Positions 44,533 through 51,906 of a DNA stretch of 64,000 bases are shown in pieces. Origin of the DNA: G963422745 sp965214285 (GTDB taxonomy: Bacteria > Actinomycetota > Acidimicrobiia > Acidimicrobiales > Aldehydirespiratoraceae); contig OZ243946.1 of assembly GCA_965214285.1 (NCBI GenBank), positions 2,232,001 through 2,296,000 of the forward strand. Direction: 5' to 3'. The number at the start of each line of letters is the position of its first letter. Within the stretch, counting starts at the first letter, position 1. Under the pieces are notes generated by a model. The model had not been told where the DNA came from, made no database searches, and saw nothing but the letters and a program-made list of their open reading frames with translations. A program made the translations under genes and the position numbers.

Positions 44533-46077
44533 TCAGCCGACCTCGGAGCGCCAGTCACGGGTCTCGATGATCTCCTGGACCTTGTTGAGGAAGGCCGCGG
44601 CGTAGGCGCCGTCGAAGGCGCGGTGGTCCCAGGCCAGCGCCAGCACCCCCACGGAGTGGATGGCGATCGACTCGTTGCCGAACTCGTCGGTGACGACCAC
44701 CGGCTTGCGCTTCACGCCGTCGGTGGAGAGGATCGCCACCTGGGGCTGGTTGATGATCGGGAACTGCATCATCGTGCCGTAGCTGCCAGCGTTGGTGACC
44801 GTGAAGGTGCCGCCGGTGAGGTCGTCGGGCGTGAGCTGACGGGTGCGGGCGCGGGCGGCCAGATCGACGACCTCGCGGGCGATCTGGCGCAGCCGCTTGC
44901 CGTCGGCGCCGCGGATCACCGGGGCCAGCAGCCCGTCGAAGTCGATGTCGACGGCGACGCCGAGGTTGAGATGGTCATGCACCACCAGATGGTCGCCGCC
45001 GAAGGAGGCGTTGAGATGCCCGAAGTCCCGCAGGGCATCGGCGACCGCCCGGATGATGAACGGCAGGTAGGTGAGGCTGAAGCCCTCCTCGGCCTTCCAT
45101 GCCTCGCTCAGCGAGCGGCGCACCTGCTCGACCCGCTCGTAGTCGACCTCCATGGCCGTCAGCACGTGAGGCGACGCCGCCTTGGACATCACCATGTGCT
45201 CGGCGGTGCGCTTGCGGATGTTGTTGAGCGCCACGATCTGGTCCCCGGGGCCGACGCGTGGCGCCGGCGGCGCGGCGGGCGCTGCGGGAGCGGGCGGCGC
45301 CGGGGCCTGCTCGGCGGGCTGCGGCTCGCTGGGCGCAGCGCTCGCGCGGCCTTGGGGCGACGGCGGTGCCGGCGTGGCCACCGGTGCTGCGGGCGGTGCT
45401 GCGGGTGCTGCTGCGGACCCGGCTGCGGCGCTGGCACGTATCGCCTGCTCCACGTCGGACCGGGTGATCCGCCCGCCCGTCCCGCTGCCGACGATGCCGG
45501 TGATGTCGAGGTTGTTCTCGGCGATCAGGCGGCGCACCACCGGCGACAGCACCGGCCCGCCGACGGGCGCAGGCGCCTCAGGCGGGGCTTGCGGCGGCAT
45601 CTCGGGCTGACCCGCGGGCGGGGCCGTCCGCTGAGCCCCGACGGGCGGAGGAGGCGGAGGCGGCAGGACCGAGACAGGCGCGGCCGGCTCATCGGCAGGC
45701 GAGACAGCGGGCTCGGCCGGCGAGGCAGCGCCCTGTTCGGCCTGCGGCTCGGTCGCCTCGGAGGCCGGCGACACACCGGGGTCACCAGGCGCGGCCGCCG
45801 CGGCGTCCTCGGCCGGCACCGGGCCGTCCTCAGCTATCTCCGCAGGGTCGCCAACCCGGCACAGCACCTGGCCGACCTCCACCACGTCGCCCTCGGCAGC
45901 CAGGATCTCAGAGACGATGCCGGCCACCGGGGAGGGCACCTCGGAGTCGATCTTGTCGGTGGACACCTCGAAGAGGTTCTCGTCCATGGCGACCGGGTCG
46001 CCGACGTTCTTGAACCAGCGGATGATCGTCCCCTCGGTGACGGTCTCGCCGAGCTGGGGCATGATCACATCGGTCAT
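44533..46077 (-). CDS. 2-oxoacid dehydrogenase E2 (dihydrolipoyl acyltransferase)
   Basis: Residues about 1-80 form a lipoyl domain with Lys42 in EVSTDKIDSEV. A long Pro/Ala-rich linker follows. An E1/E3-binding domain (VRRLIAENNLDITGIVGSG, about 180-215), a second Ala/Pro linker and the acyltransferase core end in WDHRAFDGAYAAAFL with the catalytic His and Asp. It could serve pyruvate or 2-oxoglutarate dehydrogenase; aceE is encoded at 51903. AAGG precedes the ATG. Operon order is Lpd, E2, LipB-LipA. Confidence 0.92.
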   Translation of the reverse strand: MTDVIMPQLGETVTEGTIIRWFKNVGDPVAMDENLFEVSTDKIDSEVPSPVAGIVSEILAAEGDVVEVGQVLCRVGDPAEIAEDGPVPAEDAAAAAPGDPGVSPASEATEPQAEQGAASPAEPAVSPADEPAAPVSVLPPPPPPPVGAQRTAPPAGQPEMPPQAPPEAPAPVGGPVLSPVVRRLIAENNLDITGIVGSGTGGRITRSDVEQAIRASAAAGSAAAPAAPPAAPVATPAPPSPQGRASAAPSEPQPAEQAPAPPAPAAPAAPPAPRVGPGDQIVALNNIRKRTAEHMVMSKAASPHVLTAMEVDYERVEQVRRSLSEAWKAEEGFSLTYLPFIIRAVADALRDFGHLNASFGGDHLVVHDHLNLGVAVDIDFDGLLAPVIRGADGKRLRQIAREVVDLAARARTRQLTPDDLTGGTFTVTNAGSYGTMMQFPIINQPQVAILSTDGVKRKPVVVTDEFGNESIAIHSVGVLALAWDHRAFDGAYAAAFLNKVQEIIETRDWRSEVG

Positions 46078-46138
46078 GGTGAGCCTTTCGTCAGGCCTTG
46101 CGGCAGGTGCGGCAGCTTCGGCAGTTCGGGCACGGTCA

Positions 46139-47620
46139 TCAGCCGTGCAGCGAGCGGCCCGTCAGCGACAGCACCGTCTCGCCGAAGGTCTCGCTCAGGG
46201 TCGGATGGGGCTGGATGAAGGCCGCGACGTCGTCGATGGTCGCCTCCCAGTTGACGGCCAGATAGGCCTGGCCGAGCTGCTCGGTCACCCAGGGGCCGAC
46301 CATGTGGACGCCCAGGATGCGCCCGCCTGAGCCGTCGGCCTGCTTCTCGGCGATCACCTTCACCATGCCGTCGGTCTCGCCGACGATCTTGGCCCGGCCG
46401 TTGCCCATCAGCGAGTGCTTGGCCGTGACCACCTCGTAGCCGGCTTCGACCGCTGCGGGCTCGGTGTAGCCGGCGAAGGCGACCTCGGGGTGGCAGTAGA
46501 TGCACCAGGGGGTGCCTTGGTGATCCAGCGGGGCCGGGTTCTCGCCGAGGATGGCCTTGACGGCGAGCATCCCCTCGGCGAAGGCCACATGGGCGAGCTG
46601 GGGCGTGTCGATCAGGTCGCCCACCGCCCACACGCCGGGCTCGGCGGTGGCGCAGCGCTCGTCGACCGTCACGAAGCCGCGCTCGTCGGTGCGCACCGCG
46701 GTGCCCTCGAGCCCGAGCAGGTCCGCATAGGGACGGCGCCCGACCGCCATCACCACCAGCTCCACGTCGAGGCTCTCGCCGTCGCCGAAGGCCAGCGTGG
46801 TGCCCGAGCCGTCGGCCGCCGGCGTGTGGCCGTGAACGTTCACCCCGGCCCGCACCTCGATGCCGCGCTTGCGAAACGAGCGTCGCACCACCCGCACGGC
46901 ATCGGGGTCGCAGCCGGCGAGGATCTGCGGCAGCGCCTCGAGCACGGTGACGCGTACGCCCAGGTCGCCCATCATCGAGGCGAACTCGCAGCCGATGGCG
47001 CCGCCGCCGATCACCGCCGCCGAGGCGGGCAGGCGCCCGATCGAGAGCAGCTCGTCGGAGGTCACGACCAGCGAGCCGTCGATGTCGAAGCCCGGGATCG
47101 TGCGCGGCTGCGAGCCGCTGGCGAGGATCACCGAGTCGCCGACCAGGACCGTCTGGCCGGACTCGCCTGAGACGGTCACCCGCCGCCCGCTGCCCAGCGA
47201 GCCGACGCCGTCGTAGACGCTGACCTTGCGCGACTTCAGCAGCCCGGCCAGGCCGCCCACGAGCTGGTCGATGATCGAGGCCTTGCGGTCCATGGCCACA
47301 GACCAGTCGAGATCGGTCTCGGTCGCGCTGATCCCGAAGGCCGAGGCGTGCTGCACGGTGCGCCACACGGCGGCCGTCTCCAGCAGCTCCTTGGCGGGTA
47401 TGCAGCCCACGTTGAGGCAGGTGCCGCCGAGCTTGCGGTTCTCGACCAGGGCGACATCGAGGCCGATGCCTGCGCCGTAGAGCGCAGCGGCGTAGCCGGC
47501 CGGCCCGCCGCCGATCACCACCACGTCGTGGTCTGCCGCCGGCTGATCCCGCTCAGCGCCCTGCTCTGGCTCCACGCCCGTGCCTCCTCGGCCTGCGCCT
47601 CCTCGTTCCAGGGTCACCAT
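46139..47620 (-). CDS. lpdA: Dihydrolipoyl dehydrogenase (E3)
   Basis: This FAD disulfide reductase reoxidizes the lipoyl arm. FAD loop VVVIGGGPAGYAAAL, redox disulfide in GGTCLNVGCIPAKELL, NAD loop AAVIGGGAIGCEFASMM, and catalytic His-Glu in HPTLSETFGE. 493 residues from 47620; the first 30 are low-complexity and an in-frame GTG before EPEQGAERD could be the true start. It lies upstream of E2. Confidence 0.95.
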   Translation of the reverse strand: MVTLERGGAGRGGTGVEPEQGAERDQPAADHDVVVIGGGPAGYAAALYGAGIGLDVALVENRKLGGTCLNVGCIPAKELLETAAVWRTVQHASAFGISATETDLDWSVAMDRKASIIDQLVGGLAGLLKSRKVSVYDGVGSLGSGRRVTVSGESGQTVLVGDSVILASGSQPRTIPGFDIDGSLVVTSDELLSIGRLPASAAVIGGGAIGCEFASMMGDLGVRVTVLEALPQILAGCDPDAVRVVRRSFRKRGIEVRAGVNVHGHTPAADGSGTTLAFGDGESLDVELVVMAVGRRPYADLLGLEGTAVRTDERGFVTVDERCATAEPGVWAVGDLIDTPQLAHVAFAEGMLAVKAILGENPAPLDHQGTPWCIYCHPEVAFAGYTEPAAVEAGYEVVTAKHSLMGNGRAKIVGETDGMVKVIAEKQADGSGGRILGVHMVGPWVTEQLGQAYLAVNWEATIDDVAAFIQPHPTLSETFGETVLSLTGRSLHG

Positions 47621-47636
47621 AACCGCCGCTGCCGTA

Positions 47637-47777
47637 TCACGAAGCGGCCAGGTAGAGCTGGACGGCCGACGCGATCAGAATGGCGAGACCGCACAGCAGG
47701 GCGGCGAGGATCAGGCGGCGCGTGCTCAAGGCGTCCAGTATGGCGAGCCCTGCAGGGATCGGGTGCTGCGCGGGCAC
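47637..47777 (-). CDS. Small single-pass membrane protein (46 residues)
   Basis: From GTG 47777 a short frame ends 16 bp before lpdA. It has one long hydrophobic segment (LILAALLCGLAILIASAVQL, about 22-41) preceded by STRR, an N-in topology signal. No ribosome site is clear and the start could be TTG nearer the membrane segment. It is likely real because of topology and position, but unrecognised. Confidence 0.4.
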   Translation of the reverse strand: MPAQHPIPAGLAILDALSTRRLILAALLCGLAILIASAVQLYLAAS

Positions 47778-47846
47778 GGCGGCGGAGAGCTACGAGCGGA
47801 GCGATCACGGTGCCTGGCGATGGGGCAGGGTGATGCACGGCTCGCC

Positions 47847-47876
47847 TTGCCAAGCGACGGCGGCCCGGTGTAATCT
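47847..47876 (+). promoter_or_regulatory. Promoter of the PASTA gene at 47885
   Basis: TTGCCA (47847-47852), 18-bp spacer, TAATCT (47871-47876), 8 nt to ATG: leaderless. Confidence 0.6.
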
Positions 47877-47884
47877 GGCGCGCC

Positions 47885-49138
47885 ATGAACTTCTTGAGCG
47901 TTCTGAACCGCTTGACACAGCGCAATGTGCTGGTGGGAGTCGGCGTTGTGGCGCTAGCGGGCGCCGTGCTCGCGGGGATCCTCTTGTTCGGCGGGGGGGG
48001 GTCTGACCCGGAGCCTGAGGCAGCGCCTGAGCCGACCGCAGCCACCGAAGAGCCTGCCACCACCTCCACCACGACCACCACGACCACCACGGCGGCCCCG
48101 ACGGTCACGGTTCCCGACCTGACCGGCCTCTCCCGAAGCGACGCAGAGCAGCGGCTGCGCGACGCCGGCTTGGAGTGGACCGTCAGCACGCGCGAGACGA
48201 CGACGCAGGCCGATGACGGGTTGGTGCATTCTCAGGATGTGGACGCGGGCACGGAGGTGGACCAGGGCAGCTCGGTCAACGTCGTCTTCTACGAGTACAC
48301 GCCCCCGACGACCACGGCCACGACCACCACTACCACGACCGAGGCGCCGGCAGCGCCGACCACGACACGACGGGCCACGACTACCAAAGCACCCGCCACG
48401 ACCCGACCGCCCGCCACGACCAAGGCGCCGGCCACCACCCGAGCACCCGCCACGACCCGACCGCCGGCGACGACGGTCCCCAAGGTCACGGTGCCCAACG
48501 TGGTCGGCATGGACCGGGGCGCAGCAGAGGCGGCGCTGACCGCTGCCGGCCTGACGTCGACCGCCACCCCCACCGCAACGACGGACGGGGCCAAGAACGA
48601 CATCGTGCACTCCCAGAGTGTCGCCGCCGGCACGAAGGTCAACCGAGGCACCTCGGTCAACATCGGCTACTACCACTTCACGCCCCCGGCGACCACGGTC
48701 CGGATGGTCACAGTGCCCAACCTGAGCGGCCTGAAGCGCTTCCCGGCTCAGGCCGCCATACGGAACGCCGGTCTGGAGCCCCATGCCGAGGCCGTGAACA
48801 CCGATGACTCAGCCAAAGAGGACGACGTCATCGATCAGAACCCGGCAGCCGGCACGAGGGTGCGTGCGGGCACGGCGGTGCAGTTCCGCTACTACAACTA
48901 CACGCCCCCCGCGACCACGGTCCGGATGGTCACAGTGCCCAACGTGATCGGTCTGCAGCGCTTCGTCGCTGAGACTACCCTTTCTGGGGCCGACCTACGT
49001 TTTGCGGCCTTCTCCGTGGTCACCGAAGACCCAGCCGAAACGCACCTCGAAGTCTTCAGTCAGAATCCGGCAGCAGGCACCATGGTGGCTGTAGACACCG
49101 TGGTGCAATTCGAATTCTACTTCCACAACACCAACTGA
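47885..49138 (+). CDS. Membrane-anchored protein with four PASTA domains
   Basis: 417 residues: short cytoplasmic start, membrane segment (about 16-36), a Gly4 at a run of nine G (47993-48001, in frame), then Thr/Pro linkers and four PASTA domains. Each begins like TVTVPDLTGLSRSDAEQRL and ends like AAGTEVDQGSSVNVVFY (about 74-138, 199-260, 268-329 and 337-end). PASTA domains bind peptidoglycan or muropeptides, but no kinase domain is present. It is a paralog of the frameshifted gene at 40485-42247. Confidence 0.88.
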   Translation: MNFLSVLNRLTQRNVLVGVGVVALAGAVLAGILLFGGGGSDPEPEAAPEPTAATEEPATTSTTTTTTTTAAPTVTVPDLTGLSRSDAEQRLRDAGLEWTVSTRETTTQADDGLVHSQDVDAGTEVDQGSSVNVVFYEYTPPTTTATTTTTTTEAPAAPTTTRRATTTKAPATTRPPATTKAPATTRAPATTRPPATTVPKVTVPNVVGMDRGAAEAALTAAGLTSTATPTATTDGAKNDIVHSQSVAAGTKVNRGTSVNIGYYHFTPPATTVRMVTVPNLSGLKRFPAQAAIRNAGLEPHAEAVNTDDSAKEDDVIDQNPAAGTRVRAGTAVQFRYYNYTPPATTVRMVTVPNVIGLQRFVAETTLSGADLRFAAFSVVTEDPAETHLEVFSQNPAAGTMVAVDTVVQFEFYFHNTN

Positions 49139-49307
49139 GGCAGCGACCCGCCTGGAGTCCTGCGGCTGACACGGCCCTCGCATGCCTGCGTACGACCGCA
49201 GCCGAACAGCAGCGCTGAGCCGCCAAGAGCGCAGGGCTCCCGCGCCACTGAGCAGCGGTCGGCGGACCTCTCTTGAAGCCAGCGCTCGCCGGCCGTGAGA
49301 TTCCCCC

Positions 49308-49313
49308 TAGAGT
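49308..49313 (+). promoter_or_regulatory. Leaderless -10 hexamer of the thioredoxin-like selenoprotein
   Basis: TAGAGT ends 7 nt before the GTG at 49321, the same rule as its neighbours. 49139-49307 shows no gene. Confidence 0.45.
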
Positions 49314-49320
49314 GAGGCCA

Positions 49321-49959
49321 GTGAGGTTCAGCACAGCCAGGTCGTTCAGGTCATTGCCGGTCGCGTTCTGCTCGGCGCTCGCGGTGGCGGCGCTGCTGAC
49401 GGCGGCCTGTGCATCCGACGATGCCGTGACCGCAGGCGACACGTCCCAGGACGCATCTGCCAGCGGCGACTCCGGCGCGGGGGCTTCGTCTTCGGAAGGC
49501 GACGGCGAGGCCACAGCAGGCAGCGGCTCGGGCCAGGCTGCGCTCGCCGGCTGGCCGCTGACCTATGACGGCCCCACCGTGGCGGGCGGCCAGCTCGACC
49601 CCGGCGACTACGCCGGCCAGGATCTGGTGCTCTGGTTCTGGGCGCCGTGGTGACCGACGTGCCAGCGTGAGGCCGGTACGGTCGCAGCAGTACAACGAGA
49701 GTTCAGCGGGCAGGTCCAGGTGCTGGGCGTGGGCAGCCGCGACGAGCAGGGCGCACTGGAGAACTTCGTGTCGCGCTTCGGCGCGGAGGGCTTCGAGCAC
49801 ATCGCCGACCTCGACGGCGAGGTCTGGGAGCAGTTCGACGTGAGCTACCAGCCGGCGTTCGTGTTCATCGACGACGACGGCACCGCCAGCACCCCCACCG
49901 TCGGCAGCCTCGACGTGGAGAGGCTGCGCGAGCGGATGGCCGAGCTGGCCGACACCTGA
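49321..49959 (+). CDS. DsbE/DsbF-like thioredoxin lipoprotein with in-frame TGA (probable selenocysteine)
   Basis: Reading through one TGA (49651-49653) gives 212 residues. The N-terminus is a lipoprotein signal with lipobox LTAAC (Cys30) and an Ala/Ser/Gly/Asp-rich spacer. The thioredoxin domain has VLWFWAPW, residue 111 = TGA, then PTC (Cys114) and the cis-Pro loop SYQPAFVFI (Pro178). TGA falls exactly where homologs of the mycobacterial DsbE/DsbF type have the first Cys of WCxxC, and the downstream frame is intact and family-like to its end. A selenocysteine UxxC redox site outside the membrane is the best reading. Alternatives: a TGC/TGT-to-TGA mutation or sequence error. Confidence 0.8.
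49654..49683 (+). promoter_or_regulatory. Candidate bacterial SECIS hairpin after the TGA
   Basis: GGCCG (49671-49675), loop GTA (49676-49678) and CGGTC (49679-49683) form a hairpin whose loop starts with G, 22 nt after the TGA. From memory of the bacterial SECIS model this distance and the loop G fit. The lower stem is weak. Confidence 0.4.
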
Positions 49960-50022
49960 GGCTCAGCGCCGAAGCCCGGCCTGCGAAGGGCCGAACCGCG
50001 GCCGGCGGCCGGCGGACCGGGT

Positions 50023-50301
50023 TCAGCTCTGCTGGTTCCGGCGGCGTCTGCGCAGCATCCAGCCCACCAGCTCGCTGAGCACCGCACCCGCAACTGCGGA
50101 GACGACGATCACCACGAACAGCGGCGCCGAGCTGTCGAACCAGAGCCACGTCACCGCGGTCGACTCGCCGTTCTGAACGACGAAGGCTGCCAGGGCCACC
50201 ACCAGCACGGCGACCGCTACCGGCCTGAAGCCCAGACGCGAGCGCTTGGCGTCGTCGCCGGTCGCGCTGCTCGGCTGGTCGCCGGCCTGTTCGGAGTCCA
50301 T
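50023..50301 (-). CDS. LapA/DUF1049-like small membrane protein
   Basis: This 92-residue protein has a hydrophilic start and two membrane segments (AVAVLVVALAAFVVQN and FVVIVVSAVAGAVLSELVGW), with the typical VQNGESTAVTWLWFD link and a basic tail RRRRRN. LapA proteins assist envelope assembly in proteobacteria; the role in actinobacteria is unknown. TAGTGT lies 6 nt before the ATG. Confidence 0.8.
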   Translation of the reverse strand: MDSEQAGDQPSSATGDDAKRSRLGFRPVAVAVLVVALAAFVVQNGESTAVTWLWFDSSAPLFVVIVVSAVAGAVLSELVGWMLRRRRRNQQS

Positions 50302-50341
50302 GACCCCACACTAGCCGACCGGTCGTGCAAGAATCGCAGTC

Positions 50342-51292
50342 ATGCAGGTTCTCGTCAGCGGCGCGAGCGGGCTGGTTGGCACGGCCCTGGTCGCCGGCTT
50401 GAAAGCCCAGCAGCACCGCGTGGTGCGCCTTGTGCGGCCCCAGAGCGCCCCGCGCCAAGGCACCCAGGGCGCTGGCCCAGACGGCGCCGCCATCGAGGTG
50501 CAATGGGATCCGGCCTCGGGCTTCCTCGACACGGCTGCCCTCGATCAGGCCGGGCAGATCGACGCCGCCGTGCATCTGGCAGGCGCGGGCATAGCCGACG
50601 AGCGTTGGACGCCCGAGCGCAAGCAGCTGATCCTCGACAGCCGGGTGCAGGGAACCAGCCTGCTGTGCGAGACGCTGGCCGCCCGGCCCCGCCCGCCGGC
50701 GGTGTTCGTGTGCGCCTCGGCGGTCGGCTTCTACGGCGACCGCGGCGACGAGCGGCTCGACGAGTCGAGCCCGTCCGCCGCAGGCGAAGGCGCGACGTTC
50801 AGCTCCGAGGTGGTCGCCGCCTGGGAGACCTCCACCGCCGCGCTCGATCCCGCTGTCACCACGGTCAGCCTGGCACGCCTGGGGGTGGTGCTGTCGGCGA
50901 GCGGCGGCGCGCTGGCCGCGCAGCTCCCGTTCTTTAGGCTCGGCATCGGCGGGCGCATCGGCTCGGGCCGCCAGTGGCTGTCGTGGATCACGTTGCACGA
51001 CGCCGTGCGTGCCGTCTGCTTCCTGCTGGAGCATCCGACGGCGGGCCCGGTCAACCTCACGTCGCCGAATCCCGTCACCAACGCCGCCTTCACCAAGGCG
51101 CTGGGCCGGGCCTTGCGCAGGCCGACGCTGGTCCCTATACCCAGGCCCGCCCTGTGGCTGCGCCTGGGCCGCGAGCTGACGGCGGACCTGCTGGAGTCGA
51201 GCGCCCATGTGTCGCCGGCGGCGCTGCTGGCAGCGGGCTTCGAGTTCGACCACCCCGACATCGACGAGGCCCTGGCCGCCGTCCTCGCCTGA
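50342..51292 (+). CDS. TIGR01777-type SDR epimerase family protein
   Basis: This 316-residue extended SDR has the NAD(P) loop VSGASGLVGTALVAGL, VHLAGAGIADERWTPERKQ, SAVGFYGDRGDE (the Tyr lies in a non-classical place for the SDR), and C-terminal DUF1731-like GRALRRPTLVPIPRPALWLRLG. The substrate is unknown; proteins of this type are sometimes called SulA/YfcH homologs. Confidence 0.88.
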   Translation: MQVLVSGASGLVGTALVAGLKAQQHRVVRLVRPQSAPRQGTQGAGPDGAAIEVQWDPASGFLDTAALDQAGQIDAAVHLAGAGIADERWTPERKQLILDSRVQGTSLLCETLAARPRPPAVFVCASAVGFYGDRGDERLDESSPSAAGEGATFSSEVVAAWETSTAALDPAVTTVSLARLGVVLSASGGALAAQLPFFRLGIGGRIGSGRQWLSWITLHDAVRAVCFLLEHPTAGPVNLTSPNPVTNAAFTKALGRALRRPTLVPIPRPALWLRLGRELTADLLESSAHVSPAALLAAGFEFDHPDIDEALAAVLA

Positions 51293-51398
51293 CCGCGCCC
51301 CGCAGGCCAAGGCGCCGCCGGCATCAACGCGTCGCCCTGGCGTGTGCGCGTCTCGGCCGAATCCTGGGCGCGCCGGCCGAGGCAAACGAGCGCCGGCG

Positions 51399-51869
51399 TC
51401 AGCCGCCGGAAGGCGCGCAGAGCCCCGACTGCGGCTGCTGGCTGCGGGCGGCGGCGAAGGCGAGCTGATCGGCGGCCTCGTTCCACTCGTCACCCGAGTG
51501 GCCCTTCACCCAGCGAAACGAGATCTCGGTGGCGCGGGGCCGGTAGAGCCCGATCAGCGGCTCCCACAGGTCGCGGTTGGCGACCGGCTGCTTGCGCGAG
51601 CCCAGCCAGTCGCGGCGCAGCCAGCCTTCCCACCAGCGATCCCTGAAGCAGTCGGTCACATAGCGGCTGTCGGATACCACCTGCAGCGCGCCGTCGATCT
51701 CGGTGAGCGCCTCCAGCACCGCCTTGAGCTCCATGCGCTGATTGGTGGAATCGGCGGCGGCGCCGCTGCTCCAGCGGTCGCCGGGGATCACCCAGGCCCA
51801 GCCCCCGGGGCCGGGATTGCCGAGGCAGGCGCCGTCGGTGTACACGAGACGGGGCGGGCGGCGGGGCAC
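51399..51869 (-). CDS. rnhA: Ribonuclease HI
   Basis: RNase HI cuts RNA in RNA-DNA hybrids. The four carboxylates are in VYTDGACLGNPG, NQRMELKAVLEAL, VVSDSRYV and WNEAADQLA; WVKGHSGDEWN is typical. 156 residues; the GTG at 51869 has TAGGCT 6 nt upstream. It is divergent from aceE with overlapping -10 elements. Confidence 0.95.
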   Translation of the reverse strand: MPRRPPRLVYTDGACLGNPGPGGWAWVIPGDRWSSGAAADSTNQRMELKAVLEALTEIDGALQVVSDSRYVTDCFRDRWWEGWLRRDWLGSRKQPVANRDLWEPLIGLYRPRATEISFRWVKGHSGDEWNEAADQLAFAAARSQQPQSGLCAPSGG

Positions 51870-51875
51870 GCGGCG

Positions 51876-51885
51876 AGCCTATTGT
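51876..51885. promoter_or_regulatory. Overlapping divergent -10 elements (rnhA and aceE)
   Basis: TAGGCT on the minus strand (51876-51881) and TATTGT on the plus strand (51880-51885) share the two bases 51880-51881. Each is 6 nt from its ATG/GTG. Only one polymerase can occupy the site at a time. Confidence 0.55.
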
Positions 51886-51891
51886 GGAACA

Positions 51892-51906
51892 ATGGCCCTC
51901 ATATGA
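51892..51906 (+). CDS. Four-codon leaderless upstream ORF (MALI) of aceE
   Basis: ATG-GCC-CTC-ATA-TGA starts 6 nt after TATTGT and its stop overlaps the aceE ATG (51903) as ATGA. aceE itself has no Shine-Dalgarno, so the mini-ORF may load ribosomes on it. Confidence 0.4.
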   Translation: MALI

